From Palsa-1447 sp964509885 (lineage in GTDB: Bacteria > Verrucomicrobiota > Verrucomicrobiia > Opitutales > Opitutaceae): a stretch of DNA of 64,000 nt. The notes beneath the pieces are model-generated. The model saw nothing but the letters and a program-made list of their open reading frames with translations, had not been told where the DNA came from and did not search any database. A program made the position numbers and the translations under genes. The stretch lies in contig CAZDZL010000008.1 of the NCBI GenBank assembly GCA_964509885.1, positions 1-64,000 of the forward strand, given 5' to 3'. Positions 9,301-17,204 of this stretch are shown here, piece after piece (position 1 is the first letter of the stretch; every line of letters starts with the position of its first letter).

Positions 9301-9554
9301 AGGCGATAGCCTTTTACCGTGCCCGCCAGGGCAACGGGGCCAGCGACACGAGGTTCAGGCAGGATTTCGGCGAGGCCCTCTACCAGATGGCGCGGGCGCA
9401 GGATGACAACGAGCCTGGGCGTGCCCAGCGCCGCGCGCTGCTCGAGGAGGCCCAGAGCATGCTGGGCGGGCTCTCGCCCGAGGCCCAGCAGTTCCGGACG
9501 AGCCGGGAACTCATAGCTTCGGTCTCAACGGCCCTGACGAGTCCCGGCGAATAG
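6348..9554 (+). CDS. nSTAND-type NTPase with transmembrane helix and helical-repeat C-terminus
   Basis: 1068 residues. N-terminal P-loop NTPase of the novel-STAND-1 type: NPWLGLVSFTEETRGYFHGR entry motif, Walker A GQSGLGKTS at about 54-62, Walker B ILIFDQFEEIF at about 145-155 with Asp149, and the sensor-like ISLREDYLAHL near 215. A winged-helix-like region (about 290-400) ends in VEITHDVLCSVI. A charged coiled-coil stretch leads to one hydrophobic helix (about 442-463, AVSATLMLIAAASAVFGWIN). The remaining 600 residues are alpha-helical TPR-like repeats. STAND proteins oligomerise on ligand binding and switch on a partner effector; the 4-base overlap with the TIR gene makes that partner obvious. 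The TPR-like part is the likely sensor. Cellular orientation of the anchor is uncertain. Confidence 0.85.
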   Translation: MKDAPPLATVDAQNPWLGLVSFTEETRGYFHGREEEAAELGRRVQRKLLTVLFGQSGLGKTSILQAGLVPRLRPEGFCPVYVRLDYDPSSPPPAEQIKRALFLATEAAGTWTQSGAAVEGETLWEFLHHRDDVLKDPGGRTLIPILIFDQFEEIFTLAQSDDAGRRRAQEFLADLADLVENRPPVALEGRIDRDETDAARFDFARADYRILISLREDYLAHLEGLKGQMPSVTQNRMRLARMTGAQAVSAVRVPAPHLVSEAVAEAVVRFVAGGADLARAEVEPSLLSLICRELNNTRLAQGHAEISADLLAGSRDTILAEFYERALADQPHGVRVFIEDEMLTDSGFRESVAEERVQKGFAAAGAAPEALATLVNRRLLRVEDRLDLRRVEITHDVLCSVISASRGVRRERDALEESKRQLALQKEREVATQRALRRARAIAAVSATLMLIAAASAVFGWINLRRAREAEAQTQAARVITEKARSEAEKLVGFLLEDFYEELQPTGRVEIVGNLADKAVAYYDNLPPELITKQTELYRGMALVRKAAAISASGDTVKAVRIANEAGDIFQRLRKDGDMGEATSLGLALSWFTRTTAGFSRMNKEDLQAAANLLKPFVASGHASRSSKLALADMLQYASLEMTPEEAIANCDESRKILEDMGALSLSDLTAASIYGDVSDTESRSCLSLGRLDDSERLSTTVGEIADKVLARRPGDLRAMKDRYESPDVLGRVARAREQYAKDEAFQRKALEAARNYTLFNPSDADGWLSLSISSNQIANSLMSQGRVTEAIEQWRRTTENDKDPRNITGSSGNIYYSWRNIARYEAERGHVDAAEKALAELHRASEKFKAQEGVDAAFAEAADIWQNLYELEILATKGDYESIHTQALALDERLKKLVPKNALTRNIRTEASRMDHTWIAESALRLGRGEEALSVAKGLTDRPDLTQADEKSLVDANVYRAKTRLGQAFIATGQRIEARAPLSEAIAFYRARQGNGASDTRFRQDFGEALYQMARAQDDNEPGRAQRRALLEEAQSMLGGLSPEAQQFRTSRELIASVSTALTSPGE

Positions 9555-9556
9555 CA

Positions 9557-9591
9557 CCCGGCGGCTCCCGTCACTTGACTCTCCCGCCGGG
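9557..9591 (+). other. Inverted repeat between the STAND and M28 peptidase genes
   Basis: Perfect 8-bp arms CCCGGCGG and CCGCCGGG separated by 19 bases, immediately after the STAND stop codon and ending 20 bases before the peptidase ATG. It could be an intercistronic attenuator or processing hairpin, or a weak terminator; no T-tract follows. Confidence 0.3.
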
Positions 9592-9611
9592 CTCCGCTCA
9601 CTGGGATCAGC

Positions 9612-10997
9612 ATGCGCTCCGGGGTCTCGATATTCATCGCAGCGGCATTGGCGTCGCCGGTTCTCGCCGCTGACGCCTCCGGGCCGGGCGCGGCGCAGCT
9701 CGCGGACCCGGACATCCAGGCGATCGTCCAGGGCATATCCTCCGAGCGCATCCAGAGGTCGATCTACGTGCTCTCGAGCTTCAAGACCCGCAACACGCTG
9801 TCCGACCCGCTGCCGAGCGGCGACGGGATAGGCGGGGCGGCGTCCTGGATACGGGCCGAGTTCGAACGGGCCTCGAAGGACGCCGGGGGCCGCCTCAGGG
9901 TCGGGCTCGACGCCTTCGAGCAGCCGCCCGCCCCGCCGCGCGTCCCCGCGGCGGTCCAGATCACGAACATCGTCGCGACGCTTCCCGGGACGGACACCGA
10001 CCCCGCGGGCAGGATCCTCGTCGTGAGCGGGCACTATGACTCCCGCGCGAGCAACCCGTTGGACGTGACCGGCGCGGCGCCGGGCGCGGATGACGACGCC
10101 TCCGGCACGGCCGCGGTCCTCGAGCTCGCGCGCACCATGTCCCACTACAAGTTCTCGGCCACGATCGTCTTCCTTGCTGTCGCGGGTGAGGAGCAGGGCC
10201 TGGACGGCTCAACCCACTGGGCGCAGGAGGCGAGGGAGAAGAACACGGACATCGAGGCGATGCTGGACAACGACATCATCGGCAACAGCCGCTCCGAGAA
10301 GGGCGACGTCGAGCGCGGGATGGTCCGGCTCTTCGCCGAGGGCGTCCCGCCGACGGCAAAGCCCGACGACGGCCTGCTTTCCCTGCTCAGGGCCGGGGGC
10401 GAGAACGACACGCCGCCGCGCGAGCTGGCGCGCGCGATCCGGGACATCGGGGCCCAGTACGTCCCCTCGCTCAAGGTCCGGGTGATCTACCGCGCGGACC
10501 GCTACCTGAGGGGAGGGGACCATCTGCCCTTCCTTGAGCGAGGCTACCCGGCCGTGCGGTTCACGGAGCCCGCGGAGGACTACCGCAGGCAGCACCAGGA
10601 CGTGCGCGAGGAGAAGGGCGTCCCCTACGGGGACACCCCCGACCACGTCGACTTCGCCTACACGGCCGACGTCGCGCGGGTGAACGCCTCGGTCCTGGCC
10701 GTCCTGGCGCGGGCCCCGGCCCCGCCGCGGGAGGTTCAGATCGAGGCGGCCAAGCTCGAGAACGACACGACGCTGCGGTGGGCGCCGGGCACGGAGCCGG
10801 ACCTCGCCGGCCACCGGATCGTGTGGCGCGAGACCACGGCGCCCTTCTGGGAGCATTCCATGGACGTAGGCAAGGACGTGAACCGGGTCACGATCCCGGG
10901 AATCTCCAAGGACAATGTCATCTTCGGGGTGGAGGCCTTCGACTCCGCGGGCCATGCCAGCCCCGCGGTCTTCCCATCCGCCCGCCGGACGCTGTGA
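9612..10997 (+). CDS. Secreted M28-family zinc peptidase with C-terminal Fn3-like domain
   Basis: 461 residues. Signal peptide (SIFIAAALASPVLAAD). The M28 aminopeptidase fold carries the full set of di-zinc residues: His141 (SGHYDSR), Asp161 (ADDDASG), catalytic Glu193 and ligand Glu194 (AGEEQGL), Asp221 (LDNDIIGNS) and His328 (YRRQHQDV). Residues about 375-461 resemble a fibronectin type III domain (TTLRWAPGTEPDLAGHRIVW). It should be an exported aminopeptidase or carboxypeptidase. It lies 57 bases after the STAND gene on the same strand, so it may belong to the same operon, but the pairing is not proven and it could be an ordinary nutritional peptidase. Confidence 0.85.
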   Translation: MRSGVSIFIAAALASPVLAADASGPGAAQLADPDIQAIVQGISSERIQRSIYVLSSFKTRNTLSDPLPSGDGIGGAASWIRAEFERASKDAGGRLRVGLDAFEQPPAPPRVPAAVQITNIVATLPGTDTDPAGRILVVSGHYDSRASNPLDVTGAAPGADDDASGTAAVLELARTMSHYKFSATIVFLAVAGEEQGLDGSTHWAQEAREKNTDIEAMLDNDIIGNSRSEKGDVERGMVRLFAEGVPPTAKPDDGLLSLLRAGGENDTPPRELARAIRDIGAQYVPSLKVRVIYRADRYLRGGDHLPFLERGYPAVRFTEPAEDYRRQHQDVREEKGVPYGDTPDHVDFAYTADVARVNASVLAVLARAPAPPREVQIEAAKLENDTTLRWAPGTEPDLAGHRIVWRETTAPFWEHSMDVGKDVNRVTIPGISKDNVIFGVEAFDSAGHASPAVFPSARRTL

Positions 10998-11005
10998 GGG
11001 GAGCC

Positions 11006-11042
11006 GCCCCCGCCCGCGGGCGAATGCCTTCGGGCGAGGGGC
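11006..11042. terminator. Bidirectional hairpin between convergent genes
   Basis: Arms at 11006-11016 (GCCCCCGCCCG) and 11031-11042 (CGGGCGAGGGGC) pair with a single bulged base around a 14-base loop. It sits in the short space between the M28 gene (+) and the NHL-repeat gene (-), where a shared terminator is expected. No clear T-tract on either side. Confidence 0.4.
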
Positions 11043-11055
11043 GACGGGCCGGCGC

Positions 11056-14000
11056 CTACGGCACCTCGTAGATCTCCGCCAGGGCGACGCCGGTCGTGTT
11101 GGAGTCCCCGGATATCTGGATCGTGTAGCCGCCGGGCTGCAGGTGGACGATCTCGGCGCAGTCCGCGCTGCCCACCGTGAGCGGGAATGCCCCGACGGAG
11201 GCCGACACGGCCGGGATCTGGCCGGCGTTGGCGCTGGTGCCCCAGCGCGTGTTGGAGGCGACCATCGTGCCCGAGGAGTCGAACACGCTCATGACGGGCT
11301 GGGCCAGGACTCCGCCGACCCCGTACTGGGTAAGGGCGGGGCCGTCTGCCCGGATGAGGAGATCCTCCGTGCCGCTCCCGGCGATGTAGAAGCCCGGGAT
11401 CAGGATGTTGCCGCCGGTCCCGACGGTGGCCCGGGTCGATATGTTTGCCAGGCGGGCGGTGCCGGTCGAGGCCACCTCGTAGACCTCGGCGAGCGCGACG
11501 CCGGTCGTGGAGATCCCGTTCGCGCCGTTCACGCCGGAGATCTGCACGGTGTAGCCGCCAGCCGTCAGGTTGACGAGGAGGGCGCAGTCACCGCTGTTGG
11601 GCGCCAACGGGAACGCGCCGACCGAGGCGGAGACGCTCGCGATCTGGGCCGTGTTTGTGTTGGTGCCCCAGCCCGTGTTGGTGGCGATCAGCGTCCCAGA
11701 GGAGTTGTACACGCCCAGGATGGGAAGGGCCAGGACGCCGCTGACGCCGTACTGGGTGAGGGCGGGACCGTCTGCGCGGATGAGGAGGGTCTCCGTGCCG
11801 CTTCCGGAGATGTACAGGCCCGGGATCAGGATGTTGGCGCCGGTGCCCACCTGCGCGCGGGTCGAGATGTTGGTCAGCCGCGCGGCCGAGGACCCCGTGT
11901 TCACGGAGAGGGTCACGACCGAGCTCGTGATGGAGCCGTCGGCATCGGTGATGGTCACTGTGTAGTTTCCGCCGTCCGACGCCTGGACGCTGGCGATCGT
12001 GTAGGAGGCGCCGGTGGCCCCTGAGATCGGGGAGCCGTTGAAGCTCCACTGGTAGGAGAGGCTCGACGAGCCGACGGCCGACACCGTGAAGGTCGCGCTC
12101 CCGCCCACATGGGCGTACTGCGCGGTCGGCTGGGTCACGATCTGCGGCGCGCCCGAGATGCCGCCCTTGCGCACCGTGTTGTTGGCGGTGTCGCCGACGT
12201 AGAGGTTCCCGTGGGGATCCATTGCGATGCCCTCGGGGGAGTTGAAGAGGGCGGAGGACCCCGTGCCGTCCGCGCTGCCGAAGTGCAGCGGCGTGCCGGC
12301 CAGCGTCGTCACGACCCCGGCCTGGGTCACCTCGCGGATCGTGTCATTGGCGTCGTCGGCGACGTAGAGGTTGCCGCTCGCGTCGATCGTGATGCCGACG
12401 GGGAAGAAGAAACGGGCGGCCGCTCCCGTGCCGTCCGCGCTGCCCGTGGCCTGCGGTGAGCCCGCGATCGTGGTGACGACGCCCGCGGTCGTGATCTTGC
12501 GGATCTCGGCGTTCGTGGCGTCCGCGAGGAAAAGGTTGTGGGACGTCGGGTCGAAGACGATGCCCGCCGGTAGGTCGAACTTCGCGGCGGGCCCGGTCCC
12601 GTCCTGGCTCCCGTTGCTTCCCGCGGTGCCCGCCAGCGTCGTCACGACGCCCGCGGGAGTGATCATGCGGACCGTCTGGTTCTGCTGCTCGGAGACGTAG
12701 AGGTTGCCCGTGGAGTTGTCCACCGTGATGCCGACCGGTGAGTCGAAGAGGGCCGCGGAGCCGGTGCCGTTCGCGTTGCCGATCGAGAACGGCGTGCCCG
12801 CGATCGTGGTCACGACGCCGCCCGGCGTGATCTTGCGTATCGTCTGGTCGCCGTCGGTGACGAACGCGTTGCCGCTCGAGTCGACGCAGATCGCGAAGGG
12901 GAAGTAGAACTGTGCGGCGGCGCCCGTGCCGTCCGCGGAGCCGCCGACGCCCGGCGAGCCCGCCAGCGTCGTCACGACGCCCGCCGGGGTGATCTTCCGG
13001 ATGAGGTCGTTGGTCGTGTCCACGACGTACACGTTGCCGTTGCTGTCGGTGGCGACGCCGGTCGTCTGGGTGAACAGGGCCGCCGTCCCCGTCCCGTCGG
13101 CAAACGGCTGCGAGCCCGCGAGCGTGCTCACGACGCCGGCGGGCGTGATCTTGCGGATCAGGTTGTTGCCCGTGTCCCCGACGTAGACGTTCCCACTCGC
13201 ATCCGCGCAGACGCCGAAGGGCCCCGTGAATTCCGCGTTGGCCCCTGGGCCGTTTGCATAGCCGTTGATGGTCTGCCGGCCCGCGAAGGTCGTCACATCC
13301 CCCGAGGGCGTGATTTTGCGGATGGTGCTGTCCCCGTTCTCGTCCGCGACGAAGACGTTGCCGCTGCCGTCCACGGCCACGTCGACCGGGGCCCTGAAGA
13401 GCGCGTTGGAGCCGTTGCCGTTCGTGAGCCCGGAGACCTTCGGCGAGCCCGCGATCGTGCTGACCGTGCCCGCGGGCGTGATCTTGCGGATGAGCAGGTT
13501 GACCGTGTCGGCGACGTACACGTTGCCGCTGCCGTCCACGGCCACGCCGTAGGGTGAGTTGAACCGCGCGACCGTGGGTGCCCCGTCGGTGAACCCGACG
13601 GTGTTGGGCGTTCCCGCCAGCGTGGTGACGACGCCGGCGGGCGTGATCTTGCGGATCGTGTCGTCCGTCTGGTCGGCGACATAGACGTTTCCGTTGGTGT
13701 CGACCGCGATGCCCGCGGGGCTGCTGAACGTGGCGGCCGTGCCGTTCCCGTCCGCGCTGCCGGGGACCCCGGCCTGGCCGGCCAGGGTGGTGACGACGCC
13801 CGCGGGGGTGATCTTGCGGATCAGCTCGTTGGCCTCGTCGCCGACATAGACGTTGCCGCTTGTGTCCACCGCGATGCCCACGGGAGTGTTGAACCTGGCG
13901 GCGGATCCCGTCCCGTTGGCGCTGCCGGCGACTCCCGGCGAGCCGGCCAGGGTGGTGACGACGCCCGCCGGGGTGATCTTGCGGATCGTGTCATTGCCGA

Positions 14001-14268
14001 GGTCGGCGACGTAGACGTTGCCGTTGGTGTCGACGGCCGTGCCGTACGGCTGGTTGAACTGGGCGGCTGGACCCGTCCCGTCCACGTTTCCCACGGCGTA
14101 GGGAACGCCGGCGAAGGTCGTGAACGTGTAGGGCGTCGGGTAGACGCTCTGGGCCCGGGCGACCTGGGTCGCCAGCAGCGCGCCGGCTAGGGCGCCGCAG
14201 GCCGCGAGGCGCCTGGGTGCCGAGTTGCCGCGCAGGAATGCCGACGCCGAGGGGAGGGATATTTTCAT
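11056..14268 (-). CDS. Secreted NHL-repeat beta-propeller protein with Ig-like domain and duplicated C-terminal module
   Basis: About 1070 residues. Signal peptide ends ...ALLATQVARAQ. Twelve NHL-type repeats of about 54 residues follow (about 50-695), each of the form DGTGxAAxFxxPxGIAVD, then SGNVYVADxxNxxIRK, then ITPAGVVTTLAG, enough for two six-bladed propellers. An Ig-like domain comes next (LSYQWSFNGSPISGATGASY). Two copies of a roughly 145-residue module end the protein (RLTNISTRAQVGTGANILIP and RLANISTRATVGTGGNILIP). The same module ends the beta-helix protein at 1771-4638. Function is likely extracellular or surface binding; no enzyme motif. The start was chosen at 14268, where the signal peptide begins; an upstream in-frame ATG at 14331 adds 21 residues. 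Confidence 0.8.
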   Translation of the reverse strand: MKISLPSASAFLRGNSAPRRLAACGALAGALLATQVARAQSVYPTPYTFTTFAGVPYAVGNVDGTGPAAQFNQPYGTAVDTNGNVYVADLGNDTIRKITPAGVVTTLAGSPGVAGSANGTGSAARFNTPVGIAVDTSGNVYVGDEANELIRKITPAGVVTTLAGQAGVPGSADGNGTAATFSSPAGIAVDTNGNVYVADQTDDTIRKITPAGVVTTLAGTPNTVGFTDGAPTVARFNSPYGVAVDGSGNVYVADTVNLLIRKITPAGTVSTIAGSPKVSGLTNGNGSNALFRAPVDVAVDGSGNVFVADENGDSTIRKITPSGDVTTFAGRQTINGYANGPGANAEFTGPFGVCADASGNVYVGDTGNNLIRKITPAGVVSTLAGSQPFADGTGTAALFTQTTGVATDSNGNVYVVDTTNDLIRKITPAGVVTTLAGSPGVGGSADGTGAAAQFYFPFAICVDSSGNAFVTDGDQTIRKITPGGVVTTIAGTPFSIGNANGTGSAALFDSPVGITVDNSTGNLYVSEQQNQTVRMITPAGVVTTLAGTAGSNGSQDGTGPAAKFDLPAGIVFDPTSHNLFLADATNAEIRKITTAGVVTTIAGSPQATGSADGTGAAARFFFPVGITIDASGNLYVADDANDTIREVTQAGVVTTLAGTPLHFGSADGTGSSALFNSPEGIAMDPHGNLYVGDTANNTVRKGGISGAPQIVTQPTAQYAHVGGSATFTVSAVGSSSLSYQWSFNGSPISGATGASYTIASVQASDGGNYTVTITDADGSITSSVVTLSVNTGSSAARLTNISTRAQVGTGANILIPGLYISGSGTETLLIRADGPALTQYGVSGVLALPILGVYNSSGTLIATNTGWGTNTNTAQIASVSASVGAFPLAPNSGDCALLVNLTAGGYTVQISGVNGANGISTTGVALAEVYEVASTGTARLANISTRATVGTGGNILIPGFYIAGSGTEDLLIRADGPALTQYGVGGVLAQPVMSVFDSSGTMVASNTRWGTSANAGQIPAVSASVGAFPLTVGSADCAEIVHLQPGGYTIQISGDSNTTGVALAEIYEVP
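12175..14118 (-). repeat. Twelve tandem about 162-bp units encoding NHL repeats
   Basis: The coding DNA for the propeller consists of twelve consecutive units of about 162 bp. Many share long near-identical stretches, for example repeated versions of GTGATCTTGCGGAT (+ strand) at the segment encoding IRKITPAG. The units are protein-coding and vary at defined positions, so they are internal gene duplications rather than a CRISPR or satellite array. They could recombine or confuse short-read assembly. Confidence 0.8.
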
Positions 14269-14589
14269 TGGGGGGATAAGACGGACCCTGAGGGTATACG
14301 GTTTGTGCCGCGATTGTAGTGCTCGCGGCATGCCACTGGCCTTGGTTTTTGGTTAATGCGTTGCTCTCAAATAAATTAGAACGCTCCAGGGGCCCGACCT
14401 CACCGGCCGGCGCGGCGGTTTTTGGGCCTATGCACCAATTCACCGCCGGCTGCTCGGCCCGGCATTTGTCGTAGGCGACCAATAGTCATGGGGTAAGGTC
14501 TGGGGACGTACAGTTCCCCATCCTCGGCAAATGTTCCCGACGGGGCAAGCCACAAGAGCGTCCGGCACGCGCGCTGACCGCCCGGACGC
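14269..14589. other. 321-base intergenic region upstream of the NHL gene
   Basis: Lies upstream of the NHL-protein gene and downstream of the permease gene, both on the minus strand. It contains an A+T-rich patch at about 14335-14385 that could be the minus-strand promoter, a small hairpin around 14499-14518 (TGGGGA / TCCCCA arms), and the permease terminator candidate at its right end. No gene or RNA family recognised. Confidence 0.45.
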
Positions 14590-14591
14590 TC
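14556..14591 (-). terminator. Hairpin at the end of the MacB/FtsX-type permease gene
   Basis: Perfect 10-bp arms GAGCGTCCGG (14556-14565) and CCGGACGCTC (14582-14591) with a 16-base loop, overlapping the permease stop codon. The T-tract expected of an intrinsic terminator is not evident. Confidence 0.4.
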
Positions 14592-17025
14592 ATTCGCAGC
14601 GCAGGGCGACGTTCGGGTCGACACGGGTGGCGCGCAGCGCGGGGATGAGGCACGCGAGGCCGGCGACCACGGAGAGGACGGCGGCCACCCCGGCGTAGGC
14701 CAGCGGGTTGCTGGCGCTCAGGCCGAAGAGGAGCGACGACATGAATCCCGTCAGGACGAGCGAAGCCGCGAGGCCCGCTGCGAGGCCGATCGCCGCGAGG
14801 CGGACACCCTGGCCGAGCACGAGCCGAAGAACGTCGGCGCGCTGGGCGCCCAGGGCCAGCCTGACCCCGAACTCGCGCGTGCGCTGCGCGACGGCGTAGG
14901 CCATCACGCCGTAGAGGCCGATGGCGGCCAAGAGCAGCGCGGTGAAGGCGAAGATCCCGGCCATGAACGCGGGCGAGCGCCGCGTGGCGAGGCTGTCGTA
15001 GATCCGCGCGTCCATCGACCGCAGGTCGGTTAGCGGGATCTCGGGATCGACCTCGCGCACGGCCCTGGCGAGCGAGGACGCGAGCGCCTCCGGGGCGAGG
15101 CTTGTGCGGGCGACGAGATAGTAGTCCCTGTGGAAAAGATGGCTGTAGGGGAAGTAGACCGAGCCCCGCGGCGCGTTGTCCGTGAGGTTGTTCTGCTTTA
15201 TCGACCCGACGACCCCGACGACGGTGTAGGGCTTGTCGTCCGACTGCGTGCGCGTCCCGCGGTAGATCAGCTTCCCGACCGCCCCGCCCGTGGGCCAGTA
15301 GCGGTGCGCAAAGTTGTCATCCACGACGCAGATGAGCTGCTCGTCGTGCGCGTCCCTGTTCCCGATGAGCCGGCCCTCGCGCAGCGGGATGCCCATCGCG
15401 GCAAAGTAGTCCCCGGCAACCCCGAGTTCATCGTGGACCAGCAGCGTCTCCCCGGGCCTCGGGGTGTAGCCCGGCACCGTGATGGCGTCGAACTCCTCCG
15501 ACGCCCTCATGGGCACGTCGGACACCGCCCCGACCGCCACCACGCCCGGCAGCGCGCGGGCCTTGTCATAGATGCCGTCAAAGAAGGCGTAGAAGGAGTT
15601 GAAGTCATGGTAGCCGTTCCATGTCAGGTTGAACTGGCCCGTCATCACGTGGTCGGGCCGAAACCCAGGCAGGACGGACATCGCCCGCCTGAGGCTGAGG
15701 CCCAGGAGCCCGGCCCCGCTGAGGAGCACGAAGGCGAGGGCCACCTGGGCCACGATGAAGCCGTGGCGTAGCCCCTGCGTGGCGCGGCTGGCCGTGCTCC
15801 CCCGGGACTCGGAGTGGAGCGCGGCGGCGAACCCCGCCCGCATGCTGATCCACGCGACCGGCGCGCCGACGGCGAAGCCCGTGATGAGTGCCGCGAGCAG
15901 CGCGACCGAGGCCACCCTCCAGCTGAACTCGATCTGCGCCCCGAGCGGCAGCTGTTCCGCGCCCAGCGCCCCCAGGAGGCGCATCGCCGCGGCGCCGACG
16001 CAGAGTCCCAGGAGCCCGCCTCCGACGGTGAGGACGACCGTCTCGGTCATCACGCCCCGGACGACGTGCCTCTGGCTGGCGCCCAGCGCCAGGCGGATGG
16101 CCAGCTCGCGGGAGCGGTTGCTCGCCCTGACGAGGAGCAGGTTGACCAGGTTGACGCACCCGATGACCAGCAGGAAGGCCGCCCCTGTCTGGAGAACCAG
16201 GAGGGTCGGCCTGATCGCGGCCACGTAGTCGGCCTGCAGCGGCGCGACGACGGTGTGGCACCCGGCGTCGGCGACGATCTTGGCGTCGGGGAACTCCGGC
16301 GCGAGCGCAGCGTCGAGGGCGTCCACCTGCGAACGCACCGCCGCGAGGGTCGAGCCGTCCGCGATGCGCGCGATCTGGATCTTGTTGGTGCTGTGCCGGG
16401 CGCCGACGTTGCGCTCGCCCTCCTCGGACGAGAGCGGCATGTAGACCGGGGCCTGGAAGGAGAGGAAGCGGAAGCCCCTCGGCAGCACGCCCACGATCGT
16501 GCGCAGGAGCCCGTCTGTCCGGATCCTTTTGCCGAGGATGTTGGGGTCGCAGGCATGCTGGGCGCTCCACGACTCGTAGCTGAGCATCGCGACCTGGTCC
16601 GTCTGGTAGGTCATCTCCGCGTCGGTGAACGCGCGCCCCATGAGCGGCGCGACCCCCAGGGTCGCGAAGAACTCCGGCGTGACCCGGCCGACGTTCTCGA
16701 TCGACGTGGAGCCCCTGTCCCCGATCACCGAGGTCGTCTCGCTGATCTCGGCAAGCGAGGACAGCGCCTGGATCTTTCCCCGGCGCTCATAGTAGTTTGT
16801 GAGCGAGGCCCCGTCCTGCGCGCTGGGGAGCTTGGGGTACGTGTAGTACAGCGTCACCAGCCGGTCGGGATGCGGAAAGGGCAGCGAGCGGATGAGGATC
16901 GCGTCGACGACGGCGAATATGGCGAGGTTGGCCCCGATGCAGAGCGCGAGCGTCGCCAGCGCGGTCCCCGTGAAGCCGGGCGACTTGGCGAGGCGGCGGA
17001 TCGCGATCCTGATTTCCGAGGGCAT
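14590..17025 (-). CDS. MacB/FtsX-type ABC permease (ADOP family)
   Basis: 811 residues with two MacB-periplasmic-core/FtsX halves. The N-terminus (MPSEIRIAIRRLAKSPGFTG, TLALCIGANLAIFAVVDAIL, FPHPDRLV) is the signature of the duplicated orphan permeases first noted in Acidobacteria. A periplasmic domain covers about 50-270. A block of membrane segments follows (about 280-420; IGCVNLVNLLLVRASNRSRE), then a second periplasmic domain and a final block (FTALLLAAIGLYGVMAYAVA, GVRLALGAQ). About eight transmembrane helices in total. No ATPase gene is adjacent, as usual for this family. It probably works in export or lipoprotein/peptide trafficking, but the substrate is unknown. The start at 17025 is set by the family N-terminus. 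Confidence 0.85.
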   Translation of the reverse strand: MPSEIRIAIRRLAKSPGFTGTALATLALCIGANLAIFAVVDAILIRSLPFPHPDRLVTLYYTYPKLPSAQDGASLTNYYERRGKIQALSSLAEISETTSVIGDRGSTSIENVGRVTPEFFATLGVAPLMGRAFTDAEMTYQTDQVAMLSYESWSAQHACDPNILGKRIRTDGLLRTIVGVLPRGFRFLSFQAPVYMPLSSEEGERNVGARHSTNKIQIARIADGSTLAAVRSQVDALDAALAPEFPDAKIVADAGCHTVVAPLQADYVAAIRPTLLVLQTGAAFLLVIGCVNLVNLLLVRASNRSRELAIRLALGASQRHVVRGVMTETVVLTVGGGLLGLCVGAAAMRLLGALGAEQLPLGAQIEFSWRVASVALLAALITGFAVGAPVAWISMRAGFAAALHSESRGSTASRATQGLRHGFIVAQVALAFVLLSGAGLLGLSLRRAMSVLPGFRPDHVMTGQFNLTWNGYHDFNSFYAFFDGIYDKARALPGVVAVGAVSDVPMRASEEFDAITVPGYTPRPGETLLVHDELGVAGDYFAAMGIPLREGRLIGNRDAHDEQLICVVDDNFAHRYWPTGGAVGKLIYRGTRTQSDDKPYTVVGVVGSIKQNNLTDNAPRGSVYFPYSHLFHRDYYLVARTSLAPEALASSLARAVREVDPEIPLTDLRSMDARIYDSLATRRSPAFMAGIFAFTALLLAAIGLYGVMAYAVAQRTREFGVRLALGAQRADVLRLVLGQGVRLAAIGLAAGLAASLVLTGFMSSLLFGLSASNPLAYAGVAAVLSVVAGLACLIPALRATRVDPNVALRCE

Positions 17026-17204
17026 GGGGGTAGAGAGCGGCGGCCGTGGGCGGTTCGAGAGTGTCCGCAAAGGTTTGCATGGCGCGTGCCATCGGGAGCT
17101 GATTTCACAAGAAACAGGGGCCGTGCAGCTTACGAAGGCCGCGGGGGCCATGCGGGCCCGGGCGATGCCCGAAAGCGAAACCGCCCGTTCCCGCGATTGG
17201 GACG

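Noticed and set aside
12175..14118. Regular DNA repeats considered as a CRISPR array
   Set aside because: Units are about 162 bp, coding throughout and encode NHL motifs; there are no short direct repeats with unique spacers.
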